64,000 nt of DNA from Sulfolobus islandicus Y.N.15.51 (GTDB lineage: Archaea > Thermoproteota > Thermoprotei_A > Sulfolobales > Sulfolobaceae): NCBI RefSeq assembly GCF_000022485.1, contig NC_012623.1, positions 496,001-560,000 of the forward strand, in the 5' to 3' direction. Every line of letters starts with the position of its first letter. The stretch's first letter is position 1. Below the pieces are notes generated by a model, which did not search any database, was not told the origin of the DNA, and was given only the letters and a program-made list of their open reading frames with translations. Shown here one piece after another: positions 54,531-63,526 of this stretch. The translations under genes and the position numbers were made by a program.

Positions 54531-54763
54531 TCACGTTCCTACGTAGACCTTTCTTCCATCTTTAAGAACTAATAATAGGCATCTCTCCCCTTTCCTCACA
54601 TTATAATACATTACCTTACCATCTATCGTGCTTCCGGCAAATATAACTCCCTTATATCTCGCAAAGCTACATATCTCATCTGGAGGTATCGCTTCTTCAA
54701 TTTTTTCAATTTGATCTCTAGGGAATGAAATGAAAGTAGATAATGTACAGCAGTTATGGGACT
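54531..54763 (-). pseudogene. C-terminal gene fragment, unknown
   Basis: A frame without a start codon reads SFPRDQIEKIEEAIPPDEIC, SFARYKGVIFAGSTIDGKVM and ends DGRKVYVGT-stop. The N-terminal part is cut by the IS fragments that begin at 54764. Probably a small soluble protein. No family assigned. Confidence 0.5.
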
Positions 54764-54936
54764 TTAACGTATCTTAAAGATTTTCATCAGCCCCAGCGGT
54801 CCGCCTAAATGACGTTCAACGAACCTGAGGAACGCCTCCACGCTCCTCAGGTTAAGAGCCCCCACCAGCTCCCTGACGACGTTGGTCATGATGGTGAAGA
54901 TCGCGAGGTAGCCCTGGAGCCTCTCCCTCCTCCACG
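54764..54936 (-). pseudogene. Transposase C-terminal fragment, family unsure
   Basis: GC-rich against the rest of the window. It reads RRERLQGYLAIFTIMTNVVR, ELVGALNLRSVEAFLRFVER, HLGGPLGLMKIFKIR-stop. It is cut at 54937 by ISC1225 sequence. Looks like an IS transposase tail; the family cannot be set from this. Confidence 0.5.
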
Positions 54937-55268
54937 GTAGACCCAAAATCACCTCCTTAAAAATAAATCTATAGTGTAAATAAGTGTTTCAATTATATTA
55001 AATGTAAAATTCTCTGGATTGAATAAATCAGGAAATAAAAGAATTAATAATAATCTAAACTCCTCTCTCCCCACCTCCCCCTTGAATATGGTATATAAGG
55101 AGTAGAGTACAAGGGCCAGCACGAAGATCAACGTGCGAAAAACAAACTTAGTAGAACTAGTAAATGGAAGAAAAGCCTTAATGTTCCTATAAGAGGTCTC
55201 TATGGGACCCCTTACCTTATTGTACAAATCCAACACTTCCCTCTTGGATAGGTCTAGATTAGTAGCCC
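54937..55268 (-). mobile_element. ISC1225-like fragment
   Basis: Begins with the end CGGTAGACCCAAAATCACCT and follows the copy at 29380 nearly base for base through the last ~96 codons of the transposase (VRGPIETSYRNIKAFLPFTSS...). It stops at TTAGTAGCCC where ISC1332 sequence begins. The other end is gone. Confidence 0.85.
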
Positions 55269-55589
55269 GGGGCTACTGGGTATAGTTGTGTAAGAAAATA
55301 TGTAAGCAGAAGGTTAAAAGTCTTCATCAAGACTCACCTGGAACCTTGAAGCGTGGAGTTGTTTGAGATGATATGAGTAATGCCTTATCACCGACATGGG
55401 CCTGAACTTCCAACGCGAATTACTTTCATGGATCGAAACGTAGAGATAGACCTCCAAGGAGCGAAGAGAGGGAAAGTAACCTCCGAGCTCCTCCTCGAAC
55501 CTAGCCAGGATCGAGTTGAAACTCTCCGACGTGTTATTAGTGTAGAGGTAGTGTCTAATCTCCCTGGGGAAGTTGAGAAAGGAACAATA
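55269..55589 (-). repeat. Inverted partial copy of the ISC1332 right end
   Basis: These 321 bases are the reverse complement of 56591-56911 with almost no change (one mismatch seen near 55291). They form long inverted arms around the transposase. No gene of its own: frames read here are antisense to the transposase C-terminus. Confidence 0.88.
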
Positions 55590-56911
55590 GGGGCTACCAG
55601 TTATAGTTGTGGTAGCAAAAGGTGAAAAATAATGACAAAAAGTAAAAATAACCCCGGAAGGGGTAATACCATAAGGGAGAGTAATACCATGAAGGTAATG
55701 GAAGAAATAAGAGAAAAGATAAGAAAGGCAATCAAAGAAGGAGTTAGCCTAAGGGAAATAGAGGAGATAATCTTGCAAGAGGCCATGATGGAAGAGAGGG
55801 AAGCCTACCTAGAAGTTGAGGACGACCACAAGAACGGGACCTACTTCAGATATCTGGGAACCGGAGACGGAGTATTAAGACTCAGAGTACCGAGAACCAG
55901 AAAGGGTGGCTTCAGACCCAAGATCCTTCCGGAGAAGTACGAGAGGACCAGCCCAGATTACGAGGACTTCCTCCAGCAGCCTATCAGGCATGACTCCAAG
56001 TCAAGGCCGTGTTAGCAGCCAAGGGAATACCGTATAGTGAGATCGTAATGAATCGGGTTGCCGAGAGAATATCCAACAAACTCAAGGAATACAAGAGCCG
56101 CGAACTACCTCACGATCTCCTAGCCCTTTACATCGATGTGAAGATCGTAAAGGTCAGAATCAGCGAGTCGATCATGGAGAGAGCCATTTACATTGCCATA
56201 GGAGTTGACTTAGAAGGGAATAAGTTCGTCTTGGACTACGAAGTTAGGGATAGGGAGGACTTGGACGGTTGGAAGTCCTTCTTGAGCGGACTCGTAAGCA
56301 GGGGAGTCAGCAGGGTTGACGTAATCGTGAGCGATGACTTCTCTGGACTCGATCGCGTCGTGTCCACGCTCTTTCCCTCCTCTCAACACCAGCTCTGTAT
56401 AACACACATGGTTAGGAACCTCATGAGGGTCCTCCCAGACAAGGAGAAGGAGGAACTAATGATTAGAGTTAGGGATCTAAAGTCCTCCAGGAAGGTGGAG
56501 GAGGGAAGGAAGGCTATATTGTCCCTCAGCCAACTTGTCCAACCCTTTTCTCCAGCTCGAGCCAAGAGGCTTCTTGACGCTGCTGACAAGTATTGTTCCT
56601 TTCTCAACTTCCCCAGGGAGATTAGACACTACCTCTACACTAATAACACGTCGGAGAGTTTCAACTCGATCCTGGCTAGGTTCGAGGAGGAGCTCGGAGG
56701 TTACTTTCCCTCTCTTCGCTCCTTGGAGGTCTATCTCTACGTTTCGATCCATGAAAGTAATTCGCGTTGGAAGTTCAGGCCCATGTCGGTGATAAGGCAT
56801 TACTCATATCATCTCAAACAACTCCACGCTTCAAGGTTCCAGGTGAGTCTTGATGAAGACTTTTAACCTTCTGCTTACATATTTTCTCACACAACTATAC
56901 CCAGTAGCCCC
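55590..56911 (+). mobile_element. ISC1332-like element (IS256 group)
   Basis: 1322 bp. Ends GGGGCTACCAGTTATAGTTG and, reading inward from the right, GGGGCTACTGGGTATAGTTG are imperfect inverted repeats. One transposase inside, frameshifted. No 8-9-bp target repeat is visible because the left flank is the inverted partial copy. Name from memory of the length and family. Confidence 0.8.
55632..56866 (+). pseudogene. IS256-type transposase, one-base frameshift
   Basis: Part 1 (55632-56015) ends ...DYEDFLQQPIRHD then goes off frame. Part 2 (through 56866) has the DDE residues: LYIDVKIVKVR (Asp), VIVSDDFSGLDRV (Asp) and TNNTSESFNSILARFEEE (Glu). Adding one C near 55993 (GACCTCCAAGTC for GACTCCAAGTC) joins them as IRHDLQVKAVLAAKGIPYSE. 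C-terminal Cys/His (CITHMVRNLM) is typical of the group. Confidence 0.82.
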
Positions 56912-57150
56912 GGGAAAAGATTGTAGTCAGCGTATTAAAAACAGGTGCACCAGTTAACGTAGCTAGGAAGATAGCTTACATGACTGTCGGAAAAATATAC
57001 ATGGATGGAAAAGATAAGGTGACAGCAAGGGAATTAACAGGTATAATTCTAGGATTTCTAAAGAAGGAAAATGAGGAATGGTATAAGAACTGGATTATCT
57101 ACGATAGGGCAGTCAAGAAGAGGGAGACTGAAAAAGAATTACAAAAATAA
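56912..57150 (+). pseudogene. ATP-cone domain protein, N-terminus lost
   Basis: A frame without start reads KIVVSVLKTGAPVNVARKIA, YMTVGKIYMDGKDKVTAREL and TGIILGFLKKENEEWYKNW, then YDRAVKKRETEKELQK-stop. This is the second half of an ATP-cone (NrdR / ribonucleotide reductase regulatory) domain: the 'kIv.Silk.Ga....A.kIa' helix and the 'vta.el..iil.fL' helix. The first strand with the basic nucleotide-binding motif lies where the IS now sits. Confidence 0.6.
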
Positions 57151-57170
57151 AAATAAAAAATATTTGTCTT

Positions 57171-57656
57171 TTAACTATTATCATCGCCTTGTGGATGGAT
57201 AATGAGTAGTGGCTCATTACTAACGTTTAAATCTCCTCTAGGATCTTGGGATACTTGGAATAGTATTAATATTGAAACCTTATAGGACCCACTCGCTAAA
57301 CTGACATGCTCACTATCATTTTCTGGTGTAAGAATTATAGTATGGTTGTTTATCTTCAATTCTACCGTGAAATTGCTGAAAACCTTTTGAAGTTTATCAG
57401 CATGGAGCAAATCTATTGTATATGTTCCATTAGATGAAATGTTGATCACTGCAGTAGCAGTTGTATTTCCCTTTTCCCCAGCAGATAGATTACCTAAGTT
57501 AATATATGCTGGTATTACTTGCGCTTGACCTTGTTGTTGACTTACCATGATATGGTATGATATATACGCTAGTGGTCCATAGCCCGCTACACCTGCAGTT
57601 GTTAGTCCCGCTACAAATGCACCCGCTATCACTAAGGCTAGTAGAGCCGTTTTCAT
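57171..57656 (-). CDS. Secreted beta-rich protein (161 aa)
   Basis: N-terminal signal peptide MKTALLALVIAGAFVAGLTT, probably cleaved after the alanine/glycine-rich stretch. Then a mature part with several NxS/T sequons (NISSNGTY, SNFTVELKINNH) and an acidic Asp/Asn-rich end. No C-terminal anchor. Pattern is that of a small immunoglobulin-like or surface-associated beta domain. No family recognised. The gene lies 21 bases from the stop of the convergent ATP-cone fragment. Confidence 0.65.
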   Translation of the reverse strand: MKTALLALVIAGAFVAGLTTAGVAGYGPLAYISYHIMVSQQQGQAQVIPAYINLGNLSAGEKGNTTATAVINISSNGTYTIDLLHADKLQKVFSNFTVELKINNHTIILTPENDSEHVSLASGSYKVSILILFQVSQDPRGDLNVSNEPLLIIHPQGDDNS

Positions 57657-58350
57657 TAAGATAATTTAAGTGTTTAGTTCTTTTAAGGATCACGTTTCAA
57701 AACGCGTTCCAATTAAAGTGAGACGGAAAAGAAACACCAAAACTTAATGAATCTCCGAATATAATAGCTTTATTTAGTAATTATTTCAAATATTAAGTTT
57801 GACTAAGATTTATCAAAATATTGTCAGTCATATTTATAATACTGACTTACCCTTAGTAGGAAGTCTTATTATTAATTAGCAAATTGAGAAACTGATAGAG
57901 CTCTAGTAGTCTATTTCCGTTGGACTAAAAATTTATAACTCCACATTTTATGTTTAATTTCAATACTTAAGAGGCAAGAGAAGTATGCGAAAGCGTTACC
58001 TCTTTCCATAAACTACAGAACTACGTAAAGAAAACATAAAACTAATAATCCTAGAACGCGAATGGAGGTTCAAAGTAGAGGAAATGGAAAAGTTAACGAC
58101 CCTTAACTAAGTTAGGATAAATTGCAGTATCTTTATCCTTATATACCACCTTTCTCAACACCATTTAACTTCCCAATAATTGATTCAAATGTTACACAAC
58201 TGAAATTTATAATGACTAAAGGTTCCTCACCATAATGTTATCATATGATTCAAAAAAAAATAAAACGTAAAATTTCCGTATTAAAAGAGAAAAGAAATAC
58301 CACTAACTAAAATGATGTCATTTAAAAAAGACTTTTTACATATAGTTAAT
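57657..58350. other. ~690-bp gene-free stretch
   Basis: AT-rich. A plus-strand remnant at about 58012-58110 reads TTELRKENIKLIILEREWRF and KVEEMEKLTTLN-stop, which may be the tail of a lost transposase or other gene. Nothing else can be supported. Confidence 0.4.
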
Positions 58351-59766
58351 TTATGCAGAGGCTTTTTCTTCTTGAACAATTACCTCTTCTTCACTTACTT
58401 CCTCTAAACTCTTACCTTTAGTCTCCTTAACAGCTATTATAGTTACTATCGCGCCTAGTATTGATAGCACTGAAAGCATTAATAAAATATTCTTTATTCC
58501 TATCGAGGCCAAAAGCGTAGGGAATAGGTAAGTAGCTATTGCAGCCCCCAATTTACCTGATGCTGCACTAATCCCATGGCCAGTAGTCCTAGCCCTAGTT
58601 GGGTAAGTTTCAGCAGGGAGTACAAAGGTTGTAGTATTAGGACCAAAGTCTATGAAAAAGAATGATAGTGCATATATCAAGAATCCAAGTTCAGCTGGAA
58701 TCGTTAAACCAATTACCTTAGTTCCACTAACTATTAAGAATGAGGAAACAACTGCATAAATTATACCCAGTAATATAAAGCCTTGTAACTGTATAATTTT
58801 TCTTCCTAACTTATCCATCAAGGCAACTGCCGTAAAGTAACCGAAGAATCCTGCCATGTATGGCAAACCTTGTTCTAATATTAAATTTGCTATACTACTG
58901 GGTTTCCCTAATATTAATTGAGTTATTGCACCAGAGTATATTCCAGTTCCATATAACGCTATATCAATGATAAACCATGAAACTGCAGTACCTATGAGTG
59001 TTAGCCAGTACTTAGATAGGAACTGTGACAAAGAAATCGGCTTTGAGTTAAATTTCTTTTCCTCAATTCTAGCACCTAGGAACTCGACAGCTTTCTTAGC
59101 CTCTTGTACGCTACCCTTCACTAACATTGAATATCTAGGAGTTTCTGGAGTTTTTCTTCTAAGATATATTACAGTAGCAGCTGGTATTGCACCTATGGCT
59201 GCCATTATTCTCCAAGAAATATTTAAGGGAAACGCTAAAACACTACCAATCCCTATTGCAACTGCAGCTAAACTACCTAATCCTTGATTTGCAAACACTA
59301 AAGCTATCAGCTTACCCCTATCTTTAACATTAGCATACTCACTCATTATAGTAGCGGAAATTGGGTAATCTCCACCTATTCCCAAACCCATAATTGACCT
59401 AAAAATTATTAGCCAGTATATATTTGGAGAGATCGCAGAAAGTAAAGCACCAACCGCCATCAACATTGCTTCAAACCCATATATTGCCTTCCTTCCTATC
59501 TTATCACCTAAGAAACCAAAGACTAATTCCCCAATTACTGCCGTCCATATCGCAGATGACGCTAAAAGACCCTCTGTAAAACTATTTAGTGGAAAATTAG
59601 GATCATGCAACTGTATTAAAACGTCCAGAATTGCACTTATTATGAACAAATCATAAGCATCAGTAAAAAATCCCATACCAGAAGTGTACCAAACTTTAAT
59701 ATGGTTGAAAGTTAGCTTCAGTGAATCAATAGAAGCAAAAGGCGTTTTTGAAATTCCTTTATCCAT
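58351..59766 (-). CDS. MFS transporter, phosphate/sugar symporter type
   Basis: 471 aa with 12 helices. SGMGFFTDAYDLFIISAILD at helix 1, GDKIGRKAIYGFEAML after helix 2 and MGLGIGGDYPISATIMSEYA at helix 4 are the marks of the PHO84-like phosphate:H+ symporter family. VLPAETYPTRARTTGHGISA comes near the end. Acidic C-terminal tail (EEVSEEEVIVQEEKASA). Phosphate uptake is the likeliest role, though other organic substrates are known in the family. Confidence 0.85.
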   Translation of the reverse strand: MDKGISKTPFASIDSLKLTFNHIKVWYTSGMGFFTDAYDLFIISAILDVLIQLHDPNFPLNSFTEGLLASSAIWTAVIGELVFGFLGDKIGRKAIYGFEAMLMAVGALLSAISPNIYWLIIFRSIMGLGIGGDYPISATIMSEYANVKDRGKLIALVFANQGLGSLAAVAIGIGSVLAFPLNISWRIMAAIGAIPAATVIYLRRKTPETPRYSMLVKGSVQEAKKAVEFLGARIEEKKFNSKPISLSQFLSKYWLTLIGTAVSWFIIDIALYGTGIYSGAITQLILGKPSSIANLILEQGLPYMAGFFGYFTAVALMDKLGRKIIQLQGFILLGIIYAVVSSFLIVSGTKVIGLTIPAELGFLIYALSFFFIDFGPNTTTFVLPAETYPTRARTTGHGISAASGKLGAAIATYLFPTLLASIGIKNILLMLSVLSILGAIVTIIAVKETKGKSLEEVSEEEVIVQEEKASA

Positions 59767-59898
59767 TTTTTCTCATGCCTATCTCAGCTTCGACTATTAT
59801 ATATTTTACCTATAAAGTAAATATAATCTATTGTCAACTATATAATTTATATAGTCCTCTTTTTTGCTTAAACATTTGTAGATTAGATTTAAAAAACT

Positions 59899-61056
59899 CT
59901 AGCGGAATATCTTATTTATAAGCAAAATTAGAATAGTTAATAGAGAAGATATAATAGCTGCAAAAAGAAGCTGAATAGTGTCTATATTTAACAATAAGGA
60001 CTGGGGTAAAGCAAAATAATATCCCTTGTTAAAGCTTATGAAGTAGGTTGATCCTTTAGTGGTTACGTATGGAGCATTAACCAGACTATAGTGCCCACTT
60101 ACGTGGTAAATTCCTGGAGAGCTAACAAAAATTGAATAGCCTAAGAGTATTTTGCCGTACATGAAAATGAAACTAGGCTCTTCTGAGGTTATATTGTAGA
60201 TTGGTAAATAAATTTCACTTTTGTTCACTATTATCAATGCAGTAGCTGAGTTAACAATTACAAATGATAAATTTTCACTAGCTAACGAGGATTTGACTGG
60301 AAATGGAGTTTCTACTCCATTGGTTGTTATTACAAGGTTTTTGTCAATTTCAACTGCGGGAAATACTCGTTTATTTGATATGTTATAGAAGTAAAATGTG
60401 AGATTATTGGAGTGCACTAATCCAACCTCTAAGACGGATATCCCATTAACACCCCTAACAATGTTAATTAGATCTTCAGATGAGTTAAATACTGTAACTG
60501 GAGCATAGGTGTAGTTGTAAGTTAGTATATAATATGAGGGAGGAGAGGGAAGAGGAGGCAACGTGTCGTTTATCTTTAATGTATTCAAGATTTCTGTTCT
60601 AAAAGTGTATAGATTAGTAATTTCGCCCGGAAGTGCAATTTCTTCTCCCATTTGTATTATTCTGTTCAAATAAATTGGATTAGGATAATTCATTATCCAT
60701 ATCGTTAAGTTTAGGGGGTTCATATAAGGGATAAGAAATGTTGCGTTAAATCCACTAGTCTCAAAACCACTCCATAGTAAAAACTTTCCTACAAATATTG
60801 AGAATATATTAGGCAGATTTGTTGAAATACTCAAGGTCCAGTTAGGGAAATACGATATTCTAACTACATAGCTAACTGAAGTTATGTTTATTGGAATGAG
60901 CTTTTCGTCTATAATACATGATGAGTTAGAATAAGAGTAAAGAATCTCTGAACCGCGAAGTTGATATGAAGAGTAATTTACTAAGACATTACCATACGAT
61001 ATTAAAGATGAAAGTAAGAAAATTAGAGTTAGCATGATAAGTGGGAATACTCTCAT
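59899..61056 (-). CDS. Membrane-tethered extracellular protein (385 aa)
   Basis: Signal sequence RVFPLIMLTLIFLLSSLISY, a ~330-residue beta-rich ectodomain with many sequons, and C-terminal helix TIQLLFAAIISSLLTILILL ending in NKIFR. It sits outside, anchored at the C-terminus. Divergent, 55 bases apart, from the membrane kinase; a sensor role is possible but unproven. Layout is like that of the 467-aa protein at 43583. Confidence 0.65.
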   Translation of the reverse strand: MRVFPLIMLTLIFLLSSLISYGNVLVNYSSYQLRGSEILYSYSNSSCIIDEKLIPINITSVSYVVRISYFPNWTLSISTNLPNIFSIFVGKFLLWSGFETSGFNATFLIPYMNPLNLTIWIMNYPNPIYLNRIIQMGEEIALPGEITNLYTFRTEILNTLKINDTLPPLPSPPSYYILTYNYTYAPVTVFNSSEDLINIVRGVNGISVLEVGLVHSNNLTFYFYNISNKRVFPAVEIDKNLVITTNGVETPFPVKSSLASENLSFVIVNSATALIIVNKSEIYLPIYNITSEEPSFIFMYGKILLGYSIFVSSPGIYHVSGHYSLVNAPYVTTKGSTYFISFNKGYYFALPQSLLLNIDTIQLLFAAIISSLLTILILLINKIFR

Positions 61057-61111
61057 ATAACATACACATTGGGCTAAATATTTTAAGTGTTACCAGTAAA
61101 ATAGTAATACC

Positions 61112-63019
61112 ATGAGGAATAATCTGTTACAATACATTGCTGGATTTCTAGGATTTATAGCATTATTTTACGGAATATTCTCTCTACTTAGTGAATACAA
61201 ATTTCTTGAAATTAAATCTTTGGAAGTGTTTATATTAATCTTTTTTGGTTTTTTTGCCATAACTTATGCATTTACTGGTAGAATCATGATAGAAAAACCG
61301 TTTGCACTTACGTTTTCTGTAATATTGTTTTATCTTGCACTCTTTAGTCCATTGCCCCTTACAAGTAAAATACTACTTATTACAGGTGGGATAGTTGAGA
61401 CACAATTGACATCGAGAAGGGGTATCGGAGGAACATTATACATAATACTTGGTATCTTAACACTCCTTTACTTCATATATGTACATTTCGTTGAATTATC
61501 ATCAACACTTTCCTTGATAGGAATTGGATTATCCTCCCTTATTATAGTGTTAGGTAATAGGGATAGAAAAGTGAAAGCTATCTCATATTTCGCCTTCCCA
61601 ATTGGTATCCCGTTAATAGTTTATGGTATTAATGGGTTCTTTCCTCTGTCACTAAATCCAATATTCATTATAGTGGGATTAGCTACAGTGTTGCTAAACT
61701 TAATTCCGAGCAAGGGAGCAACCAGTAATGATAATGACCTAAAACTTGACGAGAAATTGTGTAATGATATCCAAAGAAATGAGTGCAAGGATGTTATTGA
61801 GGTTTACAATAAATATATGGTTTACATTCCTCAACGTTGTCTCGACAAAGTAATATTATGTATTATAGATCAAAATGATATGCAGAATTTTAATTTAGTT
61901 GTAAGTAATAACCTAGCTCGAAGTGTCGCTGAAAAATATATAGATAAAATGTCACCAGAGATGATATATTCCTTAGCATTCTTATCAAATAGAAAGAAAG
62001 AACTACTAGAATTAGCATGTAATAAGGGATATAAGAAAGCATGCGAGCAAACAAAACCGGTCCTAGATCTGAAGAATTGGGATCCTAAGGTATGGGTAGG
62101 AAAGGAGATATACAATTACAACATTGTCGATATAATCGGAGTTGGCGGCACAAGCTATATACTAAAGGGTGAAAAGGATGGGAATTTCTATGCCCTCAAG
62201 GTACCTTTAATAAATTACTTAAATAACGTAATGGATTTAGTTGGAGAATCGTCCAAATTGATAGAACTTTCCACTAAATCCCCCTATATAGTTAGATTAT
62301 ACGCAATTTATGCTGATCAGCTTGATGTAAAGGAAATCTTAGGAGGAAATTCAGAAATTTACTACAATAAACCACCGATGTTAGTAATTGAATTGATGAA
62401 AGGCGGATCCATAAATGATGTAATAAATGTCAAAGAGTTAGTGAGGAGCGAATATTGGAGAAAAATAGTATTTATTGCTACAGCGAGGATTGCTGAAGCA
62501 CTAGAGACCATACATTCCGAAGGCTACGTTCACTGTGATATTAAACCTCAAAACATATTGTTCAACGAGAAATTACCTCCTAACGCCAGACTAGCCTATG
62601 ATAACTTGCAGAATGGTAAGATTATAGCTAAGTTAGCGGATTTAGGTTCTGCAGTCAGAGCTGGTGCAAAACCATTTAGTTATACTCCAGCATATGTACC
62701 ATTTGACCTAGTTAAGTCAACTGCCTTTGGAGGAGTTTCCCCAATGGCTGATATATACGCATTAGGAGCTACTGTGTACAAATTATTAACTGGAGTCCCA
62801 TTAAATACTAACGCAATGATAGAAGCTATAGATAAATTTGATGTTAGTAAGGATATGAGGTATTTGGATAATTCTTTATACAATACCAGGAATTTGGACT
62901 TGCTAAGAAAGTACGTAGATAAAAATACTTATACCTTTATAGCGAAAATGGTGGATCAAGATCCTAATAAAAGGCCAACTAGTAAGGAAGTAAAGGAGTT
63001 TTTCTATTCCAAGATATAA
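61112..63019 (+). CDS. Membrane-anchored Hanks-type Ser/Thr protein kinase
   Basis: 635 aa. About the first 200 residues have seven or so hydrophobic helices (LLQYIAGFLGFIALFYGIFS and following). A helical linker rich in Cys follows, then the kinase domain from about residue 333. Gly loop GVGGTSYILKG, ATP Lys in FYALKVP (~362), catalytic loop YVHCDIKPQNILF (Cys in place of the Arg of HRD, ~474-476), and KLADLGSAV (DLG for DFG, ~510). The activation-segment and APE region are PAYVPFD. All catalytic Asp and Lys are kept, so activity is likely. The cytoplasmic kinase would be steered by the membrane part. Confidence 0.88.
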   Translation: MRNNLLQYIAGFLGFIALFYGIFSLLSEYKFLEIKSLEVFILIFFGFFAITYAFTGRIMIEKPFALTFSVILFYLALFSPLPLTSKILLITGGIVETQLTSRRGIGGTLYIILGILTLLYFIYVHFVELSSTLSLIGIGLSSLIIVLGNRDRKVKAISYFAFPIGIPLIVYGINGFFPLSLNPIFIIVGLATVLLNLIPSKGATSNDNDLKLDEKLCNDIQRNECKDVIEVYNKYMVYIPQRCLDKVILCIIDQNDMQNFNLVVSNNLARSVAEKYIDKMSPEMIYSLAFLSNRKKELLELACNKGYKKACEQTKPVLDLKNWDPKVWVGKEIYNYNIVDIIGVGGTSYILKGEKDGNFYALKVPLINYLNNVMDLVGESSKLIELSTKSPYIVRLYAIYADQLDVKEILGGNSEIYYNKPPMLVIELMKGGSINDVINVKELVRSEYWRKIVFIATARIAEALETIHSEGYVHCDIKPQNILFNEKLPPNARLAYDNLQNGKIIAKLADLGSAVRAGAKPFSYTPAYVPFDLVKSTAFGGVSPMADIYALGATVYKLLTGVPLNTNAMIEAIDKFDVSKDMRYLDNSLYNTRNLDLLRKYVDKNTYTFIAKMVDQDPNKRPTSKEVKEFFYSKI

Positions 63020-63035
63020 ATACTATTTAAGGAAC

Positions 63036-63428
63036 TTATTTAACGACTAAAACTGGAACATTGGACTTTGAAACTAAAGCATTCGACACACTTCCCAATA
63101 TGGCCTTCTTAATCCCTGTAAGCCCTCTACTACCAGTTACAATTAGACCGCATCCTATATTATTACAGTACTGTAATATTGAGTCAGCTACGTCATTACT
63201 TTCCAAAATTTTTTGCACTATCTTATAATCGCTAAGTTCACTTACTACCTCATCTTGCATTTGCTTTGCCCTTTGCTCACTCTGTATTATGACTTGTTCT
63301 GGACTTCTGGGTGCTTCTTTTACTATTGTAACTAGGTGTATTTCGTCTTCCTTTTTAATTAGATTTAATGCAAAAAATAAGGCATTTTTAGCATGATCTG
63401 AACCATCATATGCTACAACCACTTTCAT
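63036..63428 (-). CDS. Universal stress protein (UspA family)
   Basis: 130 aa. Begins MKVVVAYDGSDHAKNALFFA and carries the ATP-binding motif VTGSRGLTGIKKAILGSVSNALV (G-x2-G-x9-G-S/T). Cytoplasmic nucleotide-binding stress protein. Convergent with the kinase gene, with 16 bases between the stops. Confidence 0.9.
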   Translation of the reverse strand: MKVVVAYDGSDHAKNALFFALNLIKKEDEIHLVTIVKEAPRSPEQVIIQSEQRAKQMQDEVVSELSDYKIVQKILESNDVADSILQYCNNIGCGLIVTGSRGLTGIKKAILGSVSNALVSKSNVPVLVVK

Positions 63429-63526
63429 ATAGATAATTCTCTATCTACACTATTTTAAAAATTCCTATCATAGATATTAAAAAGTTTGTAGAAATAAGAT
63501 GGGTAAGTTAACCGTTAAGAAATATA

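Noticed and set aside
55380-55625. 81-codon plus-strand frame, also seen at 56477-56800 on the minus strand
   Set aside because: Both are antisense to the C-terminal coding part of the ISC1332 transposase; the match comes from the inverted repeat.
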